From: Chitinophagaceae bacterium
GTDB taxonomy: Bacteria > Bacteroidota > Bacteroidia > Chitinophagales > Chitinophagaceae
Direction of reading: 5' to 3'
DNA length: 64,000 nucleotides
Assembly (NCBI GenBank): GCA_016786885.1
Contig: JAEUVO010000039.1
Span: 62,001 to 126,000, forward strand
Each line of letters begins with the position of its first letter. Position 1 is the stretch's first letter. The notes beneath the pieces were generated by a model. It ran no database searches. It was not told where the DNA came from and saw only the letters and a list, made by a program, of their open reading frames with translations. Both the position numbers and the translations under genes were made by a program. Positions 58,061 to 64,000 of the stretch are shown piece after piece.

Positions 58061-60127
58061 TTATTTACTCCAGTTAAAATTTACACCTGCAAAAAAGGAA
58101 CGGCCATTGGCGATGTTCCGGGTGCCGTTAGAAGTATGCACACCGCCACTTGTTAGCGTATTGTTCAACCTGGTTACATCAAACAGGTTGCGGATACCGG
58201 CATTAAACGATAAATATTTAAAAGCTTTTTTATTGAACGTAAGGTCAGCCATATGAAAGTCTTTTTGCTCGCCCAGTACCACCTGCTGGCTGCTGTTGGT
58301 GGTATAATAGGGCCGCTTACCGGTAAATTTGTAAAACAGGCTTACATCTAAGCTGATTTTAGAAAAGGTATAGCCTACAGATGAATTGACTTCAGCTGAC
58401 CATTGCAATTGAGGCAACTCATCATCAGTTTCTGAATAATCGTTATAGAATCCTGTGTAAGATGCACCGACACTTATGTTCCATGTTTTATACCTGGCAA
58501 CAGTACTCAGGTTTGCCCCGGCTGTACGGCTGTCAGAAACATTGGTTAACTGAAACACATTCTGATTAGTAGGTGAAACAGCATAATCAATCAGGTTTTT
58601 TACACTATTGTAAAAACCGCCCAGCACCGTAGTGTACACTACTTCTTTGCTGGTAATTTTCTTCCAGTTTAATGAACCGGTAAAGCTGTGAGAGGTTTCT
58701 GCCTTTAAATCAGGATTACCAATGATCTGGTGGTTGGCATCAAAGAAATTAAAATACAATTCCCGTAATGATGGTGAGCGGAAACCTCTTGCATACGCCA
58801 ACCGCAGGTCAAGGTTTTTGGTTAATGCAAACTTTGTATTCAATGATGGAATTACAGGCGGCGCATCGTATACAGAGTTTTTAATTACACGAAGGCCCGG
58901 CCGGATATTTATTTTTTCAGATGGTGTAATTTCTGAAGTAAGGAAAAATGCATAATCATCTACTGTATTGCTCCCTGCTTTCAATCTTTCACCTTCACCT
59001 CTGTCTAAATTTATATCAATGCCGGGCTGCAGTGAAAATATTTTTGACAGTTTATAATTTACTATCCCCCTCAGTGTAAAGCCGGTAAAATCAATAATTG
59101 ACTGGCGACCGGTGCCTATATCCAGGCTTACTTTTCCGGTTTGCTTGCTAACAGTAGTTGAGAATACCTGGCGGCTGTAATCAGTATAAGAAGTTTGTAA
59201 TTGAAAGTTCAAATTACTATTAACAAAGTAAGACCCTTGCAGCTGATGCATTAACCTGCTCGTGAGATACTCCTGGTCGTATGCAAAATATTCACCTGAA
59301 ATTTGATCGGGAAATTGTTGAAAATTTCCTGGATTGGTAATGATTTCATCTAAACCATCCAGGCGATAACGGATGCTGAATTTATCTTTACTATAGCCTA
59401 TAAAACCATTGGCTAATAGTTGGTCTTTCTTGTGCCATACCAGTTCTCTTCCTGTTGCTGTATCCTTCCACCCACCAAAATAGTTGTGGCCAAAAGATCC
59501 TCCAAACTCCCAGTTTTTATGTTTTGCAGTAACGCCAACATACTGGTTGTGGATGCCCCGGTCAAATAAACCAAATTCACTTCCTATTGTTTCTTCATGC
59601 AAACGGGCTGTTACAGAATATTTTGCTGCTTTGCTTTTTTTGGTAATTATATTAATAACACCGGCCAACGCATCGGCTCCATATACCACACTCATCGGGC
59701 CTTCAACAATTTCAATCCGCTCAATGGAATTAATATCAACCTGGTTGATATTAATTTCGTTTGATGTTCCTTGCCTTCCTGTCATAGGCAGGCCATCCAC
59801 TAATATTTTTACATTCTGCCCTTTTAAGCCCATCATGGTAATATCCGAACCCCCTGTGGCCAAATCCTGGGAGAAACGAATATTTAATTCATTGTTCAGC
59901 ACTGTTTGCAGGTTTACTGCACCCTGTTTTTGTATTCTTTCTGCCGTTATAGTACGAACCTGGTAAACGGAGTTCTTAGCAGATTGCGGTTTGTATTGCC
60001 CGGTTACCACCACTACATCAAGTTCTTTTGGCTTTGTTGTATCCTCGGCTGGAGCTATTCTTACAGATTGTGACTGTACAGCAGAAACAATCAATATCGT
60101 CATAAATAAGAGGTGAATTTTTCTCAT
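58061..60127 (-). CDS. TonB-dependent heme receptor (HmuR-like)
   Basis: A 688-residue outer-membrane receptor with a signal peptide (MRKIHLLFMTILIVSAVQSQ). The plug domain is present (VVVTGQYKPQSAKNSVYQVR, VEGPMSVVYGADALAGVINI), and a barrel follows to the C-terminal strand ending FFAGVNFNWSK. The loop YARGFRSPSLRELYF, then a His in DANHQIIGNPDLKAE, matches the FRAP...His...NPDL heme-receptor signature. It uses TonB energy to import heme or another tetrapyrrole. It is the first gene of the receptor-HmuY unit. The CarboxypepD-like extension typical of SusC is absent. Confidence 0.93.
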   Translation of the reverse strand: MRKIHLLFMTILIVSAVQSQSVRIAPAEDTTKPKELDVVVVTGQYKPQSAKNSVYQVRTITAERIQKQGAVNLQTVLNNELNIRFSQDLATGGSDITMMGLKGQNVKILVDGLPMTGRQGTSNEININQVDINSIERIEIVEGPMSVVYGADALAGVINIITKKSKAAKYSVTARLHEETIGSEFGLFDRGIHNQYVGVTAKHKNWEFGGSFGHNYFGGWKDTATGRELVWHKKDQLLANGFIGYSKDKFSIRYRLDGLDEIITNPGNFQQFPDQISGEYFAYDQEYLTSRLMHQLQGSYFVNSNLNFQLQTSYTDYSRQVFSTTVSKQTGKVSLDIGTGRQSIIDFTGFTLRGIVNYKLSKIFSLQPGIDINLDRGEGERLKAGSNTVDDYAFFLTSEITPSEKINIRPGLRVIKNSVYDAPPVIPSLNTKFALTKNLDLRLAYARGFRSPSLRELYFNFFDANHQIIGNPDLKAETSHSFTGSLNWKKITSKEVVYTTVLGGFYNSVKNLIDYAVSPTNQNVFQLTNVSDSRTAGANLSTVARYKTWNISVGASYTGFYNDYSETDDELPQLQWSAEVNSSVGYTFSKISLDVSLFYKFTGKRPYYTTNSSQQVVLGEQKDFHMADLTFNKKAFKYLSFNAGIRNLFDVTRLNNTLTSGGVHTSNGTRNIANGRSFFAGVNFNWSK

Positions 60128-60286
60128 AATTTTTCAATTGATGCCGCAAAGTTTCTTCAGCAATTGTTGAGATTTATCACCTGTTTGTCAGGAAATATCA
60201 ATATGATGATCTTTGACAAAGAGATGACAGCGACTGATTTTTAATCATTGAAACAACTGATGAAGATCATGTATGTACAAATAAAA

Positions 60287-60325
60287 AGACATTGTATAAT
60301 TTGGTAATTGATTTATACAATGTCT
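60287..60325. repeat. Perfect 13-bp inverted repeat
   Basis: Arms AGACATTGTATAA (60287-60299) and TTATACAATGTCT (60313-60325) are exact reverse complements around a 13-nt loop. It lies 160 bases upstream of the heme receptor start and has no T-run, so it is not an obvious terminator. It could be an operator for a large dimer or a small mobile-element remnant. Confidence 0.6.
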
Positions 60326-60556
60326 CTTCCGCAGAGATCAAACTTAAAGTTTGGCTCCAATGCTAATAAAAAGAATTCTTTTACTAATTAATAATTGTCC
60401 AATGCTAAATCTCAAAACCAGTGGTAATTCCGGCTACATCACATTAATCTTTTAAAATGCCTTGTTTCAGGCTGCAAGCTCAGCCAGATAGATTCAGCCA
60501 ATTTTCACAATCAGAAACAATGCTTACGCAAAACGGAAATTGATAACCTGAATTTT

Positions 60557-60590
60557 CCAAAAAAAATGGCTGTCTAAAAAAGACAGCCAT
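60557..60590 (-). terminator. Terminator of the DUF4920 gene
   Basis: ATGGCTGTCT (60566-60575) and AGACAGCCAT (60581-60590) form a 10-bp stem with a 5-nt loop. On the minus strand it is followed by a run of T (60559-60566). Confidence 0.88.
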
Positions 60591-60612
60591 CATATTACTT
60601 TATAATAATAAA

Positions 60613-61089
60613 TTAATCAACAACCACAATTCCTTTTGCCATTACCTTAACCTCTTTCTTTGGCTCTTTTATGGCATCGATCTCCTCTTTTGTTTTTTTG
60701 GCATCTTCAGCATAGTGCTTCAGTTCTGCGACAGAAGTAGTTTTTAAGTTTACTGCTCCATCAATTACGACTGTTTTTCCTTTTGCCGCCAGGGGAAGGA
60801 AAAATCCATAGTCTTTCATCTTTACCATTGCTGTTTCTCCGTTTTCCAGCTCAAGTTTCAGCCAGCAACCTTTTTTGGGGCAGACTTCAGTGATCTTTGC
60901 TTTTATTTTCACTTCTGGAAACTCAGATCCACCATTCAATTTTTTAACCACATCATTAATATCCACTGCACCTTCAGTTGAAACTTTCTCGCCATACCAC
61001 TCGCCTGCTTTCGCATCACCAGCCGGGGGTTGCGCATTAACGATTATTCCAAGACCTGCGATTACAAGTGTAAAGAGCAATTTTTTCAT
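60613..61089 (-). CDS. DUF4920 secreted protein
   Basis: A 158-residue exported protein (signal MKKLLFTLVIAGLGIIVNA). The DUF4920 core is recognised by KIKAKITEVCPKKGCWLKLEL and MVKMKDYGFFLPLAAKGKTVVIDG. The CPKKGC pair could form a disulfide or bind metal. The family is widespread in Bacteroidota with unknown function. It lies 66 bases after the diheme peroxidase gene on the same strand and is followed by a good terminator, suggesting a periplasmic redox pair. Confidence 0.83.
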   Translation of the reverse strand: MKKLLFTLVIAGLGIIVNAQPPAGDAKAGEWYGEKVSTEGAVDINDVVKKLNGGSEFPEVKIKAKITEVCPKKGCWLKLELENGETAMVKMKDYGFFLPLAAKGKTVVIDGAVNLKTTSVAELKHYAEDAKKTKEEIDAIKEPKKEVKVMAKGIVVVD

Positions 61090-61155
61090 ACTTATCTTTT
61101 TTTTATTGATTTATAATTGGGATAGCAAAGATAGCTTTTCAGCCGAAAAAGTTGC

Positions 61156-62208
61156 TTATTCCGGTAAATCTGGTTTTTGAAACTCAAGCGGCGCCGCAGA
61201 AATAGCATGAAGAAAAGCCAGTAAGTCTTTTTTCTCTCTTTTTGTAAGTCCAAGAGGCTGAATCAGTTTATCCTTTCCGGCTGGCAGATCTGCCTTATTG
61301 AATTTCTCTATAATTGCATGCATATCTTTTTGCAGGCCATCATGCATCCAGGGGCCTGTTTTCATCACATCCCTTAACGAAGGTGTTTTAAATTTGCCTA
61401 TATCCTCTTCCTTGTGTGTAACTTTATAATATCCATCATCATTGCCAGAAAATCCACTGTTATGAAACAGGTTGTCGGTGAATAAAGGCCCGCTATGGCA
61501 ATTCATACATTTTGCCTTTGTCCTGAATAAATGCAAACCACGGAGTTCACTATTTGTTAGTGCTTTTTTATCGCCTTCTAAAAAAATATCAAACCGGCTT
61601 TTACGGCTGACAATTGTTTTTTCAAAAATGGCAATAGCTTCTGTCAGCCTGTCGGGATCAATCTGCTCATCCCCGAAAGCTTTTCTAAATAACTCTTTAT
61701 AGCCATTCACTTTTCTCAGCTTTCGCATCACATCCGGCATTTCACTGTGCATTTCTTTTTCACTATTAATTGGTGCAAATGCCTGATCCTGCAGATCTGA
61801 GGAACGGCCATCCCAAAACAACCGTTTATAAAACCAACTGTTCTGAATAGTGGGTGAGTTTCTCTTATTGATCGCTCCTTCGTGACCGATAGATTTCTCT
61901 TTTCCATCTGCCCAGTTTAGTTCCGGCTGATGGCAGGTAGCACAGGAGATTTTCCCTGAACCACTAAGCCTGGTATCAAAGAATAATATTTTTCCCAGCT
62001 CAATAATATGCTTCAGGGAATCTCTTTGTTTTTCAACCGGGCTTTCCGGCAATACACCCAACTCATTCCATTTTACTCCCCCATCTACAAAAGGAGCAGG
62101 CCAATAAGCAACAGGTCCTGAATAAATATCCCGCAGGTTTTTTTTGGAAAAAGACAGGGAGAAAACAACCAGGCCGGATAATAGAAGAATAACAAGCAGT
62201 TTTTTCAT
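61156..62208 (-). CDS. Diheme cytochrome c peroxidase (MauG family)
   Basis: A 350-residue periplasmic protein with a signal peptide (MKKLLVILLLSGLVVFSLSF) and two heme c sites, CATCH (C89, C92, H93) and CMNCH (C234, C237, H238). The flanking sequence ILFFDTRLSGSGKISCATCHQPE and LFRTKAKCMNCHSGPLFTDNLFHNSGF is typical of bacterial cytochrome c peroxidases. They reduce hydrogen peroxide with electrons from small cytochromes. Other MauG-family roles cannot be excluded. It is upstream of the DUF4920 gene. Confidence 0.92.
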   Translation of the reverse strand: MKKLLVILLLSGLVVFSLSFSKKNLRDIYSGPVAYWPAPFVDGGVKWNELGVLPESPVEKQRDSLKHIIELGKILFFDTRLSGSGKISCATCHQPELNWADGKEKSIGHEGAINKRNSPTIQNSWFYKRLFWDGRSSDLQDQAFAPINSEKEMHSEMPDVMRKLRKVNGYKELFRKAFGDEQIDPDRLTEAIAIFEKTIVSRKSRFDIFLEGDKKALTNSELRGLHLFRTKAKCMNCHSGPLFTDNLFHNSGFSGNDDGYYKVTHKEEDIGKFKTPSLRDVMKTGPWMHDGLQKDMHAIIEKFNKADLPAGKDKLIQPLGLTKREKKDLLAFLHAISAAPLEFQKPDLPE

Positions 62209-62277
62209 TTGACTAACAATAACAGCAAATAAAGGGAATATAAATTTTCCATCTACTGATTTACCTCAGTTAAATAA

Positions 62278-62709
62278 TCAGATAAACCCACGACAATTTT
62301 TAGCCCCGCATTTACAGGGGAGAGTTCCTTCATGATGTGTCTCACCGTAGTCGCAACTTAATTCCTGACCTTTCTTAATATTCTTCAAGGCATAAAACTC
62401 TACCCTGTCCTTCATAACCCGCATGAAAGTATTGGGATCGCAGGAGTGATTGATAAAACGCATATCATTGGGATTTGCAGATGCATTCAGGGCTAAATTA
62501 TTATCCAGCTCAACACAGTTTATTACTTTTAAATCTCTGATAAGCCTCTTGGCTTCTTTCATTGCAATGATTATTCCACCAAGGTCGCCAATTTTTTTGC
62601 GGGCCGGAATTTTGGTAAGTGCGTAAGCCCCTTTACCAGCTATTTTACTTTTAGCCACTTTAACGGGATAGTAGATTTTATACTCAGGAGTAACAATATG
62701 TTTCGCCAT
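62278..62709 (-). CDS. SET-domain protein
   Basis: A 143-residue protein containing only a SET domain, the fold of protein-lysine methyltransferases using S-adenosylmethionine. Conserved parts are SKIAGKGAYALTKIPA, DMRFINHSCDPNTFMRV (the NHSC pseudoknot motif), LSCDYGETHHE and a post-SET-like CKCGAKNCRGF with three cysteines suited to zinc. ATG 62709 matches the domain start, and the frame to 62850 is rejected. It starts one base after the stop of the upstream frameshifted secreted gene. The substrate is unknown. Confidence 0.88.
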   Translation of the reverse strand: MAKHIVTPEYKIYYPVKVAKSKIAGKGAYALTKIPARKKIGDLGGIIIAMKEAKRLIRDLKVINCVELDNNLALNASANPNDMRFINHSCDPNTFMRVMKDRVEFYALKNIKKGQELSCDYGETHHEGTLPCKCGAKNCRGFI

Positions 62710-62710
62710 A

Positions 62711-63300
62711 TTAATAAATAAAAATGCAAGATAACTGAACAGTCTTGCTATCAAATAAAAGATTATAAGCTTTTGCGGAATATATAAGCTTTGCTTGTGT
62801 AATTGTAGAAGGAGATTGTTGTAAGGTAAAACTTGTTTGCTTGTAATCAAGCCGACAATCTTTTAGGGTTCGTAATTGCTCTATGGTTAGCTTATCATTC
62901 ATATAATTATCGCCAATATATAGCTCTCCCTTAAATACATCGGTAGGCAAATTGTTGTTATCAACTTCGTCATTAGAATTGCGTTTAAGTTTGATCCCAA
63001 TCATTAACTGTGAGTTAAGTGAATCAGTTTTGCTAAATACCAGCCCTAACTTCTTGTACACATACTTAAATACTTTGTACTGTTTTTTTGACCCCTTTAC
63101 TGTTTTACCTGGTTGTTCTTTTGCCTTACCCTCACTGCCTAATAAGCTATCAAGGATTTCTTTTTTTGTAAACTGATTGATGTAAGTACTGTTAATAAAA
63201 AGCGAGTCATTTCTGGTTTCAATTTTTTGCGCATCAGCACAAAAAAAATGAGTACCGCTATGATTGAAAAATAAAGCCGGCTATATATCGAATTTAGCAT
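62711..63300 (-). pseudogene. Secreted protein broken by a poly-T frameshift
   Basis: An ATG at 63300 opens a signal-peptide-like segment (MLNSIYSRLYFSIIAVLIFF). Immediately after the run of eight T (minus strand, 63241-63248) this frame degenerates. The next frame continues without a stop as CADAQKIETRNDSLFINSTY, through KYVYKKLGLVFSKTDSLN and LKRNSNDEVDNNNLPTDVF, to a stop at 62711. One extra T would join them into a protein of about 196 residues with Cys directly after the hydrophobic core. No domain is recognised. It may be a sequencing error, a real loss, or slippage-based on/off switching. Confidence 0.75.
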
Positions 63301-63309
63301 ACTGGTATT

Positions 63310-63888
63310 TTAGTTTACCCATGTTACTTTTTCTTCAATTGGTTTTCTGCTAGCACCGGTTGATGGTATTGCCACATGCCCGATATAGAAAAAGCCCAGC
63401 AGTTTGTCGTTTTCTTCTAACCCGAAAAATGCTTTGGCCTGCGGCCGATAAGTAATGCCGCCAGTTGTCCAGTAGCCGCCCAAACCATAAGCTGATACTG
63501 ACAGATAAATATTTTGCACTGCACAAGACACAGCCGCAATATCTTCGACTTCAGGAATATTTTTATTAGCCGACTTTTTCATGCCGATTGCAATTATATG
63601 TGATGCTTTCAGCGGTTGCTGTTGCAGTTTGGCATAAGTTATTTCCTTAAAATTATTGGGCGTAGTTTCTTTATATAATTCACTTTGAAAATCGGCAAAT
63701 CGCCGGAGGCCCTCTCCACTAAATACGGTAAACTGCCAGGGTTCTTCCCGACCATGATTGGGTGCCCATGTAGCGTTGATTAAAATTTCTTTTATTGTTT
63801 CATCGTCCACCTTCTTTCCAGCCTCAAACTGATCAGGAAAAACAGAACGGCGGGTGCGGCAAAGCTCATTAAACAATTCGGGATGCAT
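63310..63888 (-). CDS. Nitroreductase-family protein
   Basis: A 192-residue FMN-dependent oxidoreductase. Family stretches are ELCRTRRSVFPDQF (phosphate-binding arginines), WAPNHGREEPWQFTVFSGEG, AVSCAVQNIYLSVSAYGLGGYWTTG and LGFFYIGHVAIPS. These enzymes reduce nitro compounds, quinones or other electron-poor substrates with NAD(P)H. The physiological substrate is unknown. The stop is 9 bases before the ATG of the frameshifted secreted gene, so they may share a transcript. It is divergent from the ferritin start at the window edge. Confidence 0.9.
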   Translation of the reverse strand: MHPELFNELCRTRRSVFPDQFEAGKKVDDETIKEILINATWAPNHGREEPWQFTVFSGEGLRRFADFQSELYKETTPNNFKEITYAKLQQQPLKASHIIAIGMKKSANKNIPEVEDIAAVSCAVQNIYLSVSAYGLGGYWTTGGITYRPQAKAFFGLEENDKLLGFFYIGHVAIPSTGASRKPIEEKVTWVN

Positions 63889-63969
63889 AGTTGTTATTTA
63901 AGCAAAAATAGTGGCTAAAGGGCAAAGCCTATTATCAAAAGGTGGTTACCTTTAATAAAAAATAAATTT

Positions 63970-64000
63970 ATGCTAAGTAAATCAATACAAGAAGCATTAA
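63970..64000 (+). CDS. Probable ferritin, N-terminus only
   Basis: The last 31 bases open with ATG and read MLSKSIQEAL before the window ends. This matches the usual start of Bacteroidota bacterial ferritins. TACCTTTA at 63947-63954, one mismatch from TAnnTTTG, lies 15 bases upstream. Only ten residues are available, so the call rests on the N-terminal pattern and promoter position. Confidence 0.5.
   Translation, partial: MLSKSIQEAL

Larger units (their letters stand above)
60128..60612. other. 485-bp intergenic region upstream of the heme receptor
   Basis: No plausible gene. On the minus strand AAACTTTG (60147-60154) may be the receptor -7 box. The right part holds the DUF4920 terminator (60557-60590), and the centre holds a 13-bp inverted repeat (60287-60325). 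The remaining sequence is A/T rich with short GATC and ATCA dyads. I recognise no small RNA or riboswitch. Confidence 0.5.

Noticed and set aside
1..64000. Mobile elements, phage genes, toxin-antitoxin or defence systems
   Set aside because: No transposase, integrase, terminal repeats, phage structural genes, restriction or toxin families were recognisable.

Overview
The window is AT-rich chromosomal DNA of a Bacteroidota member, most likely from the Chitinophagaceae or a close relative. The evidence is a fused murF-alr gene, gliding-motility genes gldF and gldG, type IX secretion (T9SS) C-terminal sorting domains on two secreted proteins, an HmuY-type heme lipoprotein with a TonB-dependent receptor, and repeated use of the Bacteroidota promoter -7 element TAnnTTTG with little Shine-Dalgarno signal. 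No phage, insertion sequence, integrase or CRISPR array is visible. One tRNA (Ser, GGA) is present.

Layout. 0-13.2 kb is a redox, stress and sulfur block. It holds OsmC, a frameshifted Dps, an acetolactate-decarboxylase-like protein, a kelch protein, two DUF2202 ferritin-like proteins, a Crp/Fnr regulator, an MFS transporter, thioredoxin, a methionine gamma-lyase-type enzyme with a divergent Lrp regulator, a CstB-like persulfide dioxygenase-rhodanese, a human-SQOR-like (type II) sulfide:quinone oxidoreductase, and a small membrane protein-DUF6132-thioredoxin-DUF983 operon. 13.2-31.4 kb is mostly housekeeping and metabolism: tRNA-Ser, tatD, gltX, a GT39-like transferase, an aldo/keto reductase, a B12-binding domain protein, the circularly permuted ATP-grasp/alpha-E/transglutaminase trio, a crotonase, overlapping GH29 and GH88 genes, fumC and a sugar dehydrogenase with a T9SS tail. 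31.6-54.8 kb holds a large T9SS protein, lspA, murF-alr, terC, gldGF, iscSUA, methylmalonyl-CoA epimerase, rnc-fabF-acpP, a PhoD-like phosphatase, a collagen-like lipoprotein, an outer-membrane barrel, and ileS with a DksA-like gene. 54.9-60.1 kb is a heme-uptake locus: TonB receptor, HmuY, an exported CbiX-like chelatase lipoprotein and a PepSY membrane protein. 60.6-64 kb has DUF4920, a diheme peroxidase, a SET-domain protein coupled to a frameshifted secreted protein, a nitroreductase, and the first codons of a probable ferritin at the right edge.

How the genes may work together. The most interesting signal is a set of short palindromes in the first 12 kb. Four sites read GTGAT-N4-ATCAC or nearly so, upstream of dps, the first DUF2202 gene, trx and sqr. 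A degenerate version precedes the small membrane-protein operon. In dps, trx, sqr and the small operon exactly 22 bases separate the 14-bp site from a TAnnTTTG-like -7 box. The MFS gene and the persulfide dioxygenase gene show the same geometry with weaker or different half-sites. A Crp/Fnr-family gene lies in the middle of the set. I infer a local class-II-activated redox and sulfur regulon. Secondary observations are three in-frame repeat-like insertions in gltX and ileS, two single-base frameshifts at or near homopolymers, a heme locus whose chelatase keeps catalytic histidines only in its N-terminal half, and promoters that overrule the longest-ORF start for several genes.
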